DNA of 64,000 nucleotides, taken from the NCBI GenBank assembly GCA_902791025.1, contig CADATZ010000007.1:41809-105808 (forward strand), written 5' to 3'. Source of the stretch: an uncultured Chloroflexota bacterium (GTDB taxonomy: Bacteria > Chloroflexota > Anaerolineae > Anaerolineales > Anaerolineaceae). The position numbers and the translations under genes are program-made. The notes under the pieces are model-generated. The model was not told the DNA's origin, made no database searches, and was given only the letters and a program-made list of their open reading frames with translations. The first letter of the stretch is position 1, and each line of letters begins with the position of its first letter. Below are positions 1 through 10,100 of the stretch, in pieces.

Positions 1-1
1 A

Positions 2-904
2 AATATGCAGGTCACCTTCGGTTCCGGCCGCAAGAAATTTGTGGCAGTGGACGATGTGAACTTCACCATCTACAAAGGGGAGACCTTTGCGCTGGTCGGT
101 GAATCCGGTTCCGGAAAAACCACCATCGGTCGTGCGCTGGTCCGCATCAATCCCATCACTGCGGGAGAAGTTCTCCTCGAAGGGCAGAAGATCAACGGCA
201 AAATTTCCAAAGAGCAGGATCTCAACGTGATCCGCTCCTGCCAGATGATTTTCCAGGACCCGATGGCTTCCTTGAATGAACGCGCCAAGGTAGACTACAT
301 TGTCTCCGAAGGTCTGATCAATCATCATCTGTATAAGGATGAGCACGACCGTCAGGACAAGGTGCAGAAGGCACTGCAGGAAGTCGGTCTGCTGCCGGAA
401 TTTTCCAGCCGCTTCCCGCATGAATTCTCCGGCGGTCAGCGTCAGCGTATCGGCATTGCCCGCGCGCTGATCATGGAGCCGAAATTCATCGTGGCGGACG
501 AACCGATCTCTGCGCTCGACGTCTCTATCCGTGCGCAGGTGCTGAACCTGCTGAACGATCTGAAGAAGAAACGCGGCCTGACCTATATGTTCATCGCCCA
601 TGATCTTTCCGTCGTGCGCTTCATTTCCGACCGCATCGCCGTGATCCACAAGGGACGCATCGTGGAACTGGCAGAGGCTGAGGAACTCTTCTTCCATCCG
701 CTGCATCCCTACACGAAAGCCCTGCTTTCTGCGGTTCCAAACCCAAATCCCTATCTGGAACGTTCCAAGAAGCTCCTGGTTTATGATCCGTCTGTCCATA
801 ACTACAAGACAGACAAACCGGTCTGGGAAGAGATCCTGCCCGACCACTTCATTTACGGCAATCAGCCGGAACTAGACGGCTATCGGAAGGAATTGGGATT
901 GTAG
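2..904 (+). CDS. Oligopeptide/dipeptide ABC transporter ATP-binding protein (OppF/DppF-type), 5' truncated
   Basis: ATPase subunit that powers import of peptides (or related solutes) through an Opp/Dpp-type ABC transporter at the inner face of the membrane. Visible motifs: Walker [11 protein letters not shown]-loop QDPMASLN, signature FSGGQRQR, Walker B FIVADEP, switch histidine in IAHDL, and the C-terminal [12 protein letters not shown] stretch characteristic of the OppD/OppF oligopeptide_HPY extension. The reading frame is open to the left edge. The first ATG, at 5, gives a protein lacking the usual first beta strand, so the true start is probably upstream of the window and the partner ATPase and permeases should lie there. 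The substrate cannot be told from the ATPase. Followed by a heptamer repeat and a terminator, so it is probably the last gene of its operon. Confidence 0.93.
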   Translation, partial: NMQVTFGSGRKKFVAVDDVNFTIYKGETFALVGESGSGKTTIGRALVRINPITAGEVLLEGQKINGKISKEQDLNVIRSCQMIFQDPMASLNERAKVDYIVSEGLINHHLYKDEHDRQDKVQKALQEVGLLPEFSSRFPHEFSGGQRQRIGIARALIMEPKFIVADEPISALDVSIRAQVLNLLNDLKKKRGLTYMFIAHDLSVVRFISDRIAVIHKGRIVELAEAEELFFHPLHPYTKALLSAVPNPNPYLERSKKLLVYDPSVHNYKTDKPVWEEILPDHFIYGNQPELDGYRKELGL

Positions 905-943
905 GTATTAGGTGTTAGGTATTAGGTGTTGATTGTTAGGATT
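902..943. repeat. Short tandem heptamer repeat (TTAGGTG/TTAGGTA type)
   Basis: About five imperfect copies of a 7-base unit (TAGGTAT, TAGGTGT, TAGGTAT, TAGGTGT, TGATTGT) beginning at the stop codon of the upstream ATPase gene. The period is exactly seven. Similar arrays with other units occur at 3048, 31492, 32585, 41030, 53306 and 53473. Confidence 0.8.
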
Positions 944-1016
944 CAATATCTTTTTGGCAGATAAATTTTGATTCCAAAGTACGATCATCACTAAGAAAAA
1001 TTCAACTTTTTTTACA

Positions 1017-1046
1017 CCCCTGGTCAATTTGGTCAGGGGTTTTATT
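1017..1046 (+). terminator. Rho-independent terminator after the peptide ABC ATPase
   Basis: A hairpin with arms CCCCTGGTCA and TGGTCAGGGG (two G-T pairs, four-base loop) followed by TTTTATTAT. It lies between the ATPase gene and the next plus-strand gene, so it ends the peptide transporter transcript. Confidence 0.8.
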
Positions 1047-1090
1047 ATCGGTTATAATTTTCAGTAAATAGCAAATAAGAAAGAGGCTGA

Positions 1091-3049
1091 ATGAAAAACA
1101 CAGATATCTCAAATAATAATCAATTTGTCAGGAAACTTGCATTCATATTCATGATGCTCTTTTTTCTTGCTCTCTTAAACCGAACAGGCTCTTTGATTTT
1201 GCTTTGGAAAGAAGAACCGCTGGGCAGTGTTACGCATGACGCGGGTCATGGATATTACGCTTTTGTGAGTGATGAGAATATCAGCAAACTGAAGCTGCCT
1301 TTCTACCTGAAGGAAGACGGAATAATTCTTCGCAACAAGCCGCTTTCCGTCAACGAGGACATCACTGCTTCGATCAAAGATCAGGGACTCGGTGCACATA
1401 AGATCATGGAAAACAATGACCTGTATTTTTCAGCCTCCGACAACCATCCGGAATCACATGAGTACAGCATCATCAGCCCGGTTATTATTCGGAACCGTTA
1501 TCTGCTGGTCTTATTCGCGCTTGCTGCGCTATCCACAGTGATGATATTAGTTCAATTTTTGAAAACCCGTGATAAATCGATTTTCAAAGAGTTGATTCGA
1601 TGGGGCAGCGTGATGCTTCTCTTGCTGCTTCTGCTGCCCTGGGACAAGATTATCATCTCCGGAGAACCTGCCGCAATTGGCTCATTTCTTCTCAAGCCAT
1701 TGCTGCAGCGGAATCTGATCTTTACCTGCCTGCTGTTTCTCATTTTGCTGCTCGACACACTTTTCTGCGAAAAAAACAGATTTCTCGCTGTTCTTTCCGT
1801 CATAATTGTTCTGCTGAACACAGTCTACTACTTCATCCCGGAATGGAATTATTTCGGACAGCGGGCCGATACGGCGGATTATCTGGAACACTATACCGCA
1901 TCTTCCATCAGGACGCCCGGATATCCGGTCTTTATTGAAACTGTCTGCAACCTCACCGGGAACGAAGGCCTTGAGGAACTGCGGCAGACGCATGATACGC
2001 AGCCGGACGAGAGTTTATTGGATTCCACCATTTCTGAGAGCAAAGGGCTGGTCAATGTTGCGCGTGCACAGAAAATCGTCCTGGCAGCGGCTTTTTTGAT
2101 CGTATTTTTCGTATATTCGCGCTACTATCACCAATCCTGGTTCGCCTTTGCCGCGCAGATCATCCTCAGCGGCGGATTTTTAGGCGTGGATAACAGTTAT
2201 ATCATGACAGAGTGCCTTTCTCAGGCGGTCTGCCTGCTGACCGCGGCATTGCTGATTTTATATATGAAAGAAAAGAAGCCCCTTTTCTTCCTGCTGTTAT
2301 GTGTTGTTGCCGGGTATGGTATGCTGGTCCGTCCGGCAAACATTTTTCTGATCATTCCAATCGGTATCTGTGTTTTGAATATGATACACGAAAAACAGAG
2401 CCTTTTGTTCCCGATTATTGGCTGTCTGGCATTTCTGGGTATCACCGCGATTCCAGCGATAAACATTTTCAGTCATTATAAACAGTTTGTTTGGATGCCG
2501 ACCTCGGGTTATGTGGACATCGCACGGGCAGTCGAGCTGATGCAGCCGGGAGATGAAGAAACCTTCGATGACCCGCAGCTGCGTGACTTCTGCGCTGACC
2601 TGCTTGAGAAAAAAGCAGTGATTGGAGATGCTGATCAAAACACCTATATGTGGGAGGTCGGCATCGCCACAGCAAGAGAACACGGCTATGACCTGATCAG
2701 CTGCAGTCCGATCCTTGGCAAAGTCAGCCGTCATATTTTCAGGATCCACTTCCGGGAGTTCATATCCGCACTTTCTGAAACGATGAAAACAGCACTGGAA
2801 CGGACACGGCTCCAACTCGGTCCGGTGCCTTTCACAGCTATAGCGTGCCTGTTCATCGTCTTATTTGTCATAAAAATCAGCATTGATTCCACCACAGGCA
2901 TGATCATCGCGCTGATGCACATTGTCCACCTGTTCATCTTTATCGTGAACCAGCCGGAGAGGAGATATATCTACAGCACGGAAATACTCTGCCTGATCGG
3001 CTGGCTGCTGATTTTTGTGAGTCTTTTCAAGGCAGGGGATAGGAGATAG
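1091..3049 (+). CDS. Polytopic membrane protein, GT39-like glycosyltransferase candidate
   Basis: A 652-residue integral membrane protein with many hydrophobic segments. An N-terminal membrane anchor is followed by an extracytoplasmic stretch (about residues 35-135), then a run of membrane helices to the C terminus. Around residues 250-280 there is an Asp...Tyr...RTPGYPVF stretch, typical of the first external loop of ArnT/PMT-like lipid-linked sugar transferases (GT-C fold), where a conserved acidic residue precedes a PGYP motif. I infer transfer of a sugar from a polyprenyl-linked donor on the outer face of the membrane; acceptor and sugar are unknown. It stands alone between two terminators. 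It is not obviously homologous in sequence to the GT39-like proteins at 21127 and 27844. Confidence in the fold is moderate and in the reaction low. Confidence 0.65.
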   Translation: MKNTDISNNNQFVRKLAFIFMMLFFLALLNRTGSLILLWKEEPLGSVTHDAGHGYYAFVSDENISKLKLPFYLKEDGIILRNKPLSVNEDITASIKDQGLGAHKIMENNDLYFSASDNHPESHEYSIISPVIIRNRYLLVLFALAALSTVMILVQFLKTRDKSIFKELIRWGSVMLLLLLLLPWDKIIISGEPAAIGSFLLKPLLQRNLIFTCLLFLILLLDTLFCEKNRFLAVLSVIIVLLNTVYYFIPEWNYFGQRADTADYLEHYTASSIRTPGYPVFIETVCNLTGNEGLEELRQTHDTQPDESLLDSTISESKGLVNVARAQKIVLAAAFLIVFFVYSRYYHQSWFAFAAQIILSGGFLGVDNSYIMTECLSQAVCLLTAALLILYMKEKKPLFFLLLCVVAGYGMLVRPANIFLIIPIGICVLNMIHEKQSLLFPIIGCLAFLGITAIPAINIFSHYKQFVWMPTSGYVDIARAVELMQPGDEETFDDPQLRDFCADLLEKKAVIGDADQNTYMWEVGIATAREHGYDLISCSPILGKVSRHIFRIHFREFISALSETMKTALERTRLQLGPVPFTAIACLFIVLFVIKISIDSTTGMIIALMHIVHLFIFIVNQPERRYIYSTEILCLIGWLLIFVSLFKAGDRR

Positions 3050-3095
3050 GATTCAGGATTCAGGGGTTAGGATTCAGGATTCAGGGTTTAGGGAT
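3048..3095. repeat. Short tandem heptamer repeat (AGGATTC type)
   Basis: Six to seven units of period 7 (AGGATTC, AGGATTC, AGGGGTT, AGGATTC, AGGATTC, AGGGTTT, AGGG) starting inside the stop codon of the preceding membrane-protein gene. Same architecture as the array at 902, with a different unit. Confidence 0.8.
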
Positions 3096-3101
3096 AAAAG
3101 A

Positions 3102-3145
3102 GCACCTGATATAGCCATAGCAGCCATATCAGGTGCCGTTTTTTT
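3102..3145. terminator. Bidirectional terminator between the GT39-like gene and gyrA
   Basis: Perfect 11-bp arms GCACCTGATAT and ATATCAGGTGC around a 13-base loop. On the plus strand it is followed by CG and seven T; on the minus strand by TCTTTTAT. It separates two converging genes and can serve both. Confidence 0.85.
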
Positions 3146-3155
3146 CGAATTATTT

Positions 3156-5717
3156 TTAGAATAATGACGCCTGTTCCGGGGAAGAGCCTTCGGTGCCTTC
3201 CTGCGGTTTTTCATTGGGTGTATCAGACTTTTTGGGTTCTTTTGGTTTATCCTCGGATTCTTTTTTATCCGTCTCACCCTGAGCCTGGTCCATCGGCAGC
3301 CAGGTCACCCCGATTGCTTCGTGCAGCAGGTTCTGCGTCACCGGTTCCAGAGAACGCGCCCGACGTCCGGTTTTTGCCGCTGAGGGTTTCAGCGCGCGGA
3401 ACCGACCGGCACCAAAGCGAACAAACAGCAGGGCGTTATTGGTATTCATGGTGAAGAAGCCAACGACACGGGTATTATCCTTCAGCCGCAGCGCGATCAC
3501 ACCCTGACCGTAGCGTCCCTGTCTCGGGAACTCGCTCACCGCGATCTGCCCCAGTGACCAGTCATTGAGGACAAAACAGCAGCTTTCCTTTTCCGTGACC
3601 AGCGAAGCTCCGACGACAACATCATCCCCCTTGAACTTGATCCCGTTCACACCGGCTGCAACCAATCCCATCGGCCGCAAATCATCCTGACCAAAGCGTA
3701 TTCCCATACCGTTCTTCGTAACCAGCATAAGATCCATCGAATCCGACTGACTGACCAGAACCGTGAGCAGCCTGTCACCGGAATTGATCTTACACAAATT
3801 GAAAGACTGGGAAGAGGCGAACGGAACATCACCAACCAATGAGCGTTTCAGCATACCCTTTTCCGTGACAGTGATCACAGAAGCCGTTTCGTCCATTTTT
3901 TCCCGTGACGGCATGGTAAAGATCGTCACCGGTTTTTCAGAATTATCCCATCCGGAAACACCGTTATAATCAATACCGGCCGAAAAGTCATCAACCTTCG
4001 GCAAAGTCTCGACATAAATACCGCAGGTCTTTCCGCTTTCACTCACCACATAAACCGTCTGCTGCGTATCTGAACGGACGATCCACTCCGGAATAGCGAA
4101 ACCGCGCTGCTTCACGGTTTCGATTTCCACCCGCCCGATCTTTCCATCGCGGGTGAGACCGACGAAACATTCTTCCGCCTGGATCAGAGAATTAGCGGTC
4201 AGCATCTCTTTGGAGGAAACCCCTTCGCCGAGCAATGCGATTTGGGTACGGCGGGCATCACCATAGGTTTGCATCAGGTCCCGCAGCTTGGATGCCAGCA
4301 GCTCGCGCATCTTCAGCGGAGAAGCCAGCAGTTCTTCCATATCACGAATGGCAAGCCGCAGCGATTCCAGTTCCGCCAGCAGTTTATCGTATTCCAGATG
4401 CGTCAAACGCTTGAGCGGCATATCCAAAATAGCCTGAGTCTGTTCCCGATCCAGCTTGAACCGAGCCATGATGGCGTCACGGGCAGCCGCCTCATTTTCG
4501 GAGGAACGGATGATATGGATGATCTCATCCAGGTTATCGATCGCCGTCAGCAGTCCTTCCAGAATGTGGGCACGCTTCTTGGCCTTCGCCAGTTCAAATT
4601 CAGTCTTGCGCCGGATCACTTCCAGCTGATGGTCCGCATAAACCTTCAGCGCTTCCTTCAGGCTCAGCACACGTGGCTTGTTCTCCACCAGGGCCAGAAG
4701 AATGATCCCGAAGGTGGTCTGCAAAGGAGTACGCTTGTAAAGCTCCCGCAGGATGGTGTCCGGATCGGCAGTCTTGGATAGTTCGATGACTACACGCATT
4801 CCCTGCCGGTCGGATTCATCCCGCAGGTCTACGATTCCTTCAATGATCCCCTCCCGAACCAGCTGCGCGATTCGCTCGATCAAACCGGTTTTATTGACCT
4901 GATACGGGATCTCGGTGATAATCAGGCGGCTGCGGCCTCTGCCCATATCTTCCAGGTGGACTCTGCCGCGAACCATCAGCCGGCCGCGTCCGGTAGCATA
5001 CGCGGAAACCAACTCATTCCTCGCATCTTCCAGAACCACGATCCCGCCGGTCGGAAAGTCCGGGCCTTTGACATATTTCATCAGGTCTTCGACAGTGATA
5101 TCGTTGTAACGCTCCCATTCCTGCAGCAGGTAGATCACGGCATTGCAGACCTCGCCCAGGTTATGCGGCGGGATATTCGTTGCCATACCGACCGCGATCC
5201 CGCTTGCACCATTCACCAGCAGGTTCGGAACAATAGCCGGCAGCACTTCCGGCTCTTTGAGCGTATCATCGAAGTTCCCGGTGAATCCGACCGTTTCCTC
5301 ATCGATGTCCTTCAGGATCTCCATGGAAATCTTATCAAGGCGGGCTTCTGTATAACGCATGGCAGCCGGGGGATCGCCATCGATCGACCCAAAGTTACCT
5401 TGTCCATCGACCAGCGGATAACGAATCGTGAAGTCCTGTGCCAACCGTGCCATGGCATCATAGACCGCGGCGTCTCCGTGTGGGTGATATTTACCCAGCA
5501 CTTCACCGACAATACGGGCAGATTTCTTATAAGGAAGCTCCGGACGGATCCCCATGTCATACATCGCATAAAGGATACGGCGCTGCACCGGTTTCAGCCC
5601 ATCGCGGGCATCCGGCAGCGCGCGTGATATGATCACGCTCATCGCATAATCCAGATAGGATTGCTGCATCTCCTTATCAATATCGACTTGTCTGATTCCC
5701 CGTCCCGTATTTTCCAT
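3156..5717 (-). CDS. gyrA: DNA gyrase subunit A (or sole type IIA topoisomerase A subunit)
   Basis: Breakage-reunion subunit of the type IIA topoisomerase that supercoils DNA with GyrB. The 853-residue product has the winged-helix and catalytic region with the active-site tyrosine in [10 protein letters not shown], the IPPHNLGEV and QVNKTGL stretches, and a C-terminal beta-pinwheel. The canonical GyrA box (QRRGGKG-like) is not intact: the nearest match is RQGRYGQGV, so a ParC-like activity cannot be excluded. The C terminus is a charged low-complexity tail of about 40 residues (Lys, Glu, Pro) ending in ASLF. I take the ATG at 5717 because GGAGG lies 6 bases upstream; an extension to 5780 would run over the promoter. 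A TGn-TATAAT promoter lies at 5748. Confidence 0.93.
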   Translation of the reverse strand: MENTGRGIRQVDIDKEMQQSYLDYAMSVIISRALPDARDGLKPVQRRILYAMYDMGIRPELPYKKSARIVGEVLGKYHPHGDAAVYDAMARLAQDFTIRYPLVDGQGNFGSIDGDPPAAMRYTEARLDKISMEILKDIDEETVGFTGNFDDTLKEPEVLPAIVPNLLVNGASGIAVGMATNIPPHNLGEVCNAVIYLLQEWERYNDITVEDLMKYVKGPDFPTGGIVVLEDARNELVSAYATGRGRLMVRGRVHLEDMGRGRSRLIITEIPYQVNKTGLIERIAQLVREGIIEGIVDLRDESDRQGMRVVIELSKTADPDTILRELYKRTPLQTTFGIILLALVENKPRVLSLKEALKVYADHQLEVIRRKTEFELAKAKKRAHILEGLLTAIDNLDEIIHIIRSSENEAAARDAIMARFKLDREQTQAILDMPLKRLTHLEYDKLLAELESLRLAIRDMEELLASPLKMRELLASKLRDLMQTYGDARRTQIALLGEGVSSKEMLTANSLIQAEECFVGLTRDGKIGRVEIETVKQRGFAIPEWIVRSDTQQTVYVVSESGKTCGIYVETLPKVDDFSAGIDYNGVSGWDNSEKPVTIFTMPSREKMDETASVITVTEKGMLKRSLVGDVPFASSQSFNLCKINSGDRLLTVLVSQSDSMDLMLVTKNGMGIRFGQDDLRPMGLVAAGVNGIKFKGDDVVVGASLVTEKESCCFVLNDWSLGQIAVSEFPRQGRYGQGVIALRLKDNTRVVGFFTMNTNNALLFVRFGAGRFRALKPSAAKTGRRARSLEPVTQNLLHEAIGVTWLPMDQAQGETDKKESEDKPKEPKKSDTPNEKPQEGTEGSSPEQASLF

Positions 5718-5747
5718 AATGCCTCCGTTATCACTTTCAAGTTGACT

Positions 5748-5756
5748 ATTATAGCA
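5748..5756 (-). promoter_or_regulatory. Extended -10 promoter of gyrA
   Basis: Reading the minus strand, TGCTATAAT (TGn extension plus a perfect TATAAT at 5753-5748) lies about 30 bases before the chosen gyrA start. A TTGTCA at 5780-5775 is 21 bases upstream, too far for a normal -35 box, so the extended -10 is the main support. Confidence 0.6.
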
Positions 5757-6032
5757 TATTTTTACTAATGGAAATGACAAGTTACGTTTGAAATGAATTG
5801 ATCTCGAAAATTGAATAAAGGAAATCTATAAAAAATATAGGAATTTTCCTGTTTTCGTTTTTTAGAGTAAAATATTTATAAGTAGTCTTTAATCAGATAT
5901 AAATAAATACGTCGTGATTGTTCAGTAATTCCGCAAATCATCTGGCTGAAGGTCCAAATACCTGCGTAACGAAAAAAAAATTCTAATTCCAAGCGACACC
6001 TTGAGAATCGGAATTAAGAGAGAATAATTCAT

Positions 6033-8948
6033 ATGGCTTTTTCGGATAAGGAAAAAAATTCAAAAAAAACACAGGATAAGCGTGAGCAAAAGGGTAACGG
6101 TTCTGAAGGCGAGTTTTCCGCTTCCGGAATGCCGAACAGTCTCATGCTTCAAATTTTCGCCGATGGAGATGATAACAACAATAACATCTCCGGCGCTACG
6201 GTTTTTCGTGAATTCTCACTCCCGATGCATCAAATTCCCTCCGCAGAGGCCGAAGCGGATCGGCTTTCCGCCGGTATTCACGGAACTGACCCTGCCGCTG
6301 TCCGCCGGGAAATGGGGCATCGCCTCAACGCCGACCTTTCCGGGATCCGCTTCCACTCCGATCTCCGCAGTGAAGCCCGTGCCTCTCAGATGGGTGCACG
6401 GGCATGGACCAGCGGCCGGGACGTTTATTTCGGCAAAGGCGGATTTGAACCGCGTGTGGCGGCTCATGAACTGGTGCACACCGTTCAGCAGGGAGCGGCA
6501 AAAGGGAAAGTTTCTCAAAATGTTACTGCCGGAACCGTGCAGATGTGGTCGTGGTGGCCTTTCGGCAAGAAAAAATCAAAATATGATGAAGAGCAGAATG
6601 CCGGCGATATAGCTGACAGTCTGTTCCGCATCCAGGCCGGTTTCAGCGCCTCTGATGAGGAAGAAAAGGCAGCACGTGATACTGCCTATACCAAAGCCTA
6701 TAACAATGAACTCAATCAAAGAGACAGAGTTAACGTGCCGGGAAACAATGATGAACTTGATGAGGAAGTTGCCAGAAATGCAGGGCAGGCAGCAGCCGAC
6801 AGGCTCAGAGTCAAAAGGAAGGATTACGTCAGCAACAAAGACAAAGACAATTTCAGGCAAAAGATAAACACTATCAATAAAGAAACATATAAAGAGCTCC
6901 TGGACAGGCGCAAACAAGCCGCTCAGGAACTGTGCGACTCCTTCGATAAAATCAGCGCGAAAAGTGTCGAATCATTGTCAAAAAATTATTATGCAGCCGC
7001 CAACAGTAAAGCCGGAAGAGATTATATTCTTTATAACAAGCTCGTAACCAGGATCGAAGCGGTCCATCAGAACCGCCGGCAATTCCGGAACTGGAAAAAT
7101 GAATTCGAGAATGAAGAGCAGGATCAGGATGATACGCTGGAAAAAGCTAATCGAATTATTTCTGAGGGGAATTCCGCTGAAAACAGCTATCTGAAAACTG
7201 CGGAAGGTATTCAACAACGCGGAGAGAATGCCAGGACAAATACGGAATATTATCAAAAGGTTTATGGGAAAAAGAAGACAAAGCTGGACCGGATAGCAGC
7301 CGCTTACAACAAGATATTACAAGAAAAATCTCCTAAACATATCGATATTGAGAACATTGATAAAATTGAGGAATCTGACAATGACAGTGAGCATCCCGGT
7401 TTGCTTTCTAATGCCGGGAGCAGCGACGGCAGTGGTGATTTTATTCTGGAAGGATTGCCGAAAAAATCTGAGAAAAAGAAACCGTCATCCCGGAACACCA
7501 GGAACGAGAATATTATTTCAAATAACATAATAGAAAATGACGATGAAAGCGGTATTTTCGAAAAAGGTATGAAAGAAAAGGATGATGAGAGCAGTATTTC
7601 CGAATATGGAATGAAGGAGAGCGACAACAATAACATCATCTCCACCAGCTCAAAGGATCAGAATAAAGATGAGAACGGCGGTATCTCAAAAGGTGCTCTC
7701 GTGCAAAAGGTTGAAGCGTCTATTGAAGAACAGAAAAGACTGGATGCAAACAATATTGAAGACCCTGATTCGATTATCCACCAGCCAGGACAGATCTCTG
7801 ATGATCTGCTTGAGGAATATGCACCGGCCAATCCGACAATAAACAATACAAAAAACAGGAGCGGTAAGACCAAATTTGCCAACAACCTGCTGAAAGCCGG
7901 AAACGGTCTGGAACAGCTGGGGGTGGCGATGCATGATATCGATCTGCTCAACCGCAATAATTTGCAGACCGTCTATATCACTCCCGCCATATCCGGTATT
8001 TCCGGTGCAATGGGTGCCGGACTGGGCGTTGTCGGAACGCTTACCGGTGGGGTTGACACCTATCGCAATATGCGCAACGTATCTTCCGGCGGCAGTCACC
8101 TGGATTGGGTCAGTTCCGGATTGGATACACTTGGCTCGGTGGGAGAAACAGCAACAGGCGCGTTGACTGCCATGAAAAATGCGGGGAACATTCCTGTTAT
8201 CGGTCAGACATTGGCGAATGCCAGCGGTTTCGCGGGACCAAACCTGATTCCGGGCTTGAATATCGCTACCGGCGGTATTTCCATGATTTCCGGGGGAATT
8301 GAAGGAATCCGCGGACAAAGCAGCATCAACACGATCGATAAACAAATAAGCGCTCTCAATGGAATGAAAAAGGGCAAAACTTTTTCAGCCGATCAGAAAA
8401 AACTTATGAGAATCTTCAATCAGGGCAAACGTGTCTCTGAACTACACCGAACCGGCGGTGCCATAAAAACAGTCGGCGGTGCAATTGCATTGGGAACCGG
8501 TGTTGCTTTGTTGACAGGTCCGCTTGCACCGATAACTGCCGCCGTTTTGGGTGTTGCCGCAGGTGGAGCCGGAATCACAAATTTCCTGTACTCCCGCAGA
8601 AAAAAGAAAAATCTTCGCAAAGATGTAATCGCCGAGGAGTTAGGCTTCAAAGACTGGGAAGCGGAAAAGAAACGCGTAAGGGATAAATTTCCTGATGAAG
8701 ATCTCAGCAATGATGAAGTTAAAGAGATCATTCTCAAGAGCCGCGGATTTGACGTAAAAACGAGAAAAGAAGCCTTCAAGCAGATCAATATGCAGCGCGC
8801 AAAGATGCTGCTGGATATTGCGGACGACGTGGTAAATCCGCTGAGAACTCTGGCTGAAAAAGTTATCGGGGCACTGGGCATTTCCCGGAAAAAGGGGCGT
8901 TATGCCGCCGGTGCCCAAAAGCTGCTCGCTGAAAAAATGGGCGGGTAG
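6033..8948 (+). CDS. Large DUF4157 (eCIS core domain) protein with acidic repeat region and Gly-rich C-terminal domain
   Basis: A 971-residue protein. Residues about 95-155 match the DUF4157 domain found in proteins associated with extracellular contractile injection systems: NADLSGIRFHSD, then a Tyr-Phe-Gly segment, then HELVHTVQQG at about 145, with an HExxH metallopeptidase-like motif. The N terminus is polar and disordered with no signal peptide. Residues about 180-420 are charged and helical. About 440-560 is acidic low-complexity with imperfect repeats around DDESxIxExGMKE. About 630-860 holds glycine- and alanine-rich hydrophobic stretches that could be membrane-active, and the last 110 residues are strongly basic/charged. 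No eCIS sheath, tube or baseplate gene is in this window, so any partner particle is elsewhere. Role as effector, structural accessory or toxin is inference. The 250-base AT-rich gap before it has no repeat I can define. Confidence 0.8.
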   Translation: MAFSDKEKNSKKTQDKREQKGNGSEGEFSASGMPNSLMLQIFADGDDNNNNISGATVFREFSLPMHQIPSAEAEADRLSAGIHGTDPAAVRREMGHRLNADLSGIRFHSDLRSEARASQMGARAWTSGRDVYFGKGGFEPRVAAHELVHTVQQGAAKGKVSQNVTAGTVQMWSWWPFGKKKSKYDEEQNAGDIADSLFRIQAGFSASDEEEKAARDTAYTKAYNNELNQRDRVNVPGNNDELDEEVARNAGQAAADRLRVKRKDYVSNKDKDNFRQKINTINKETYKELLDRRKQAAQELCDSFDKISAKSVESLSKNYYAAANSKAGRDYILYNKLVTRIEAVHQNRRQFRNWKNEFENEEQDQDDTLEKANRIISEGNSAENSYLKTAEGIQQRGENARTNTEYYQKVYGKKKTKLDRIAAAYNKILQEKSPKHIDIENIDKIEESDNDSEHPGLLSNAGSSDGSGDFILEGLPKKSEKKKPSSRNTRNENIISNNIIENDDESGIFEKGMKEKDDESSISEYGMKESDNNNIISTSSKDQNKDENGGISKGALVQKVEASIEEQKRLDANNIEDPDSIIHQPGQISDDLLEEYAPANPTINNTKNRSGKTKFANNLLKAGNGLEQLGVAMHDIDLLNRNNLQTVYITPAISGISGAMGAGLGVVGTLTGGVDTYRNMRNVSSGGSHLDWVSSGLDTLGSVGETATGALTAMKNAGNIPVIGQTLANASGFAGPNLIPGLNIATGGISMISGGIEGIRGQSSINTIDKQISALNGMKKGKTFSADQKKLMRIFNQGKRVSELHRTGGAIKTVGGAIALGTGVALLTGPLAPITAAVLGVAAGGAGITNFLYSRRKKKNLRKDVIAEELGFKDWEAEKKRVRDKFPDEDLSNDEVKEIILKSRGFDVKTRKEAFKQINMQRAKMLLDIADDVVNPLRTLAEKVIGALGISRKKGRYAAGAQKLLAEKMGG

Positions 8949-8978
8949 AACAATAGAATGATAGTTAGCAGGAGGGAA

Positions 8979-10100
8979 ATGAAACAAAAAGTTATCTGCG
9001 CCGGTCACGTCTGTATTGACATCACCCCGGTTTTTGCGCAGCAGCAGAAGGTAAGTAAAATCAGTGAAATTCTGGAACCGGGGAAGCTGGTCCACATGAA
9101 CAACGTCGAGATCCATACCGGCGGCAGTGTTGCCAACACCGGCCTTGCTATGAAGATTCTTGGAAACGACGTGCGGCTGATGGGAATGATCGGCTGTGAT
9201 GCCTTCGGACACATGATTAAGGATATCTTTGCTTCCTACGGAGCCGGCGGTCTGATCGAGGTAGAAGGCGCGAACACTTCCTATTCGGTCGTGCTCGCCA
9301 TTCCCGGACTTGACAGGACCATCCTTCATGATCCTGGCGCGAATGATAATTTTTCCTGCAAGGATATTCCCTGGGATGAGCTCGACGATGCCGCTTTATT
9401 CCATTTCGGCTATCCACCCATTATGAAGCAGATGTATGCGGATAACGGTGATGAGCTGAGTAAAATGTTCAGACTGCTCAAGGAAAAGGGGATTGCCACC
9501 AGTCTTGATCTGGCAGTGGTTGCCGCAAATAACCCCGCAGCGGAAGCGGATTGGCAGATGATCCTTGAAAAAGCACTGCCGTATGTCGACTTTTTCGTAC
9601 CCAGCTTTGAGGAACTCTGCTGGATGCTTGATCGTGAGTCGCTGAAAGAAATCACGGACATCAGCGATGATCCGACGAAAAATCTGGACCTGAAAAAATA
9701 TGCCAAACCGCTGGCTGAAAAATGTATTGCCATGGGCTGCGGTGCCGTGATGATCAAATGCGGAATCTCCGGCATTTACTACAAAACAGCCGCCAAGGAT
9801 CGAATCGCTGCTATCGGTAAAAATCTCGAAATCCGTCGGGAAGACTGGAGCGGCAAGGAGGGGATCCAACCCTGCTATGAGGTGGATATCGTCCGCTCCG
9901 GTACCGGCGCGGGTGATGTGAGCATCGCGGCTTTTCTTTCCGCGGTTCTGCGGGGAGATTCTCCGGAAATGTGCTTTAAACTGGCTGCAGCAGAAGGTGC
10001 TGTGTCCGTAATGAGCTACGATGCTCTGAGCGGACTGCTGCCGCTGGATGAGTTGACAAAACGAATTAATAAGGATAATAAATTATGTACGTCAATATGA
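8979..10100 (+). CDS. PfkB-family carbohydrate kinase
   Basis: Ribokinase/PfkB-type enzyme, expected to phosphorylate a sugar or sugar acid with ATP in the cytoplasm. The N-terminal signature GGSVANTGLAMKILG (about residue 55) and the C-terminal RSGTGAGDVSIAAF with the GAGD anion hole and catalytic Asp are both present; the usual GAGDAF reads GAGDVS here. An AGGAGGG ends two bases before the ATG at 8979, which is close, while an in-frame ATG at 8958 has no good site; I prefer 8979 because the family normally starts immediately before the first beta strand (KQKVICAGHVCIDI). The 3' end overlaps the aldolase gene by 16 bases, so the two are translated together. The pairing suggests a kinase-then-aldolase route for one sugar, as in tagatose or inositol catabolism, but the substrate is not identifiable. 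Confidence 0.88.
   Translation: MKQKVICAGHVCIDITPVFAQQQKVSKISEILEPGKLVHMNNVEIHTGGSVANTGLAMKILGNDVRLMGMIGCDAFGHMIKDIFASYGAGGLIEVEGANTSYSVVLAIPGLDRTILHDPGANDNFSCKDIPWDELDDAALFHFGYPPIMKQMYADNGDELSKMFRLLKEKGIATSLDLAVVAANNPAAEADWQMILEKALPYVDFFVPSFEELCWMLDRESLKEITDISDDPTKNLDLKKYAKPLAEKCIAMGCGAVMIKCGISGIYYKTAAKDRIAAIGKNLEIRREDWSGKEGIQPCYEVDIVRSGTGAGDVSIAAFLSAVLRGDSPEMCFKLAAAEGAVSVMSYDALSGLLPLDELTKRINKDNKLCTSI

Noticed and set aside
4956..5627. 223-codon open frame on the plus strand
   Set aside because: Antisense to the gyrA catalytic domain, with no ribosome site or domain.
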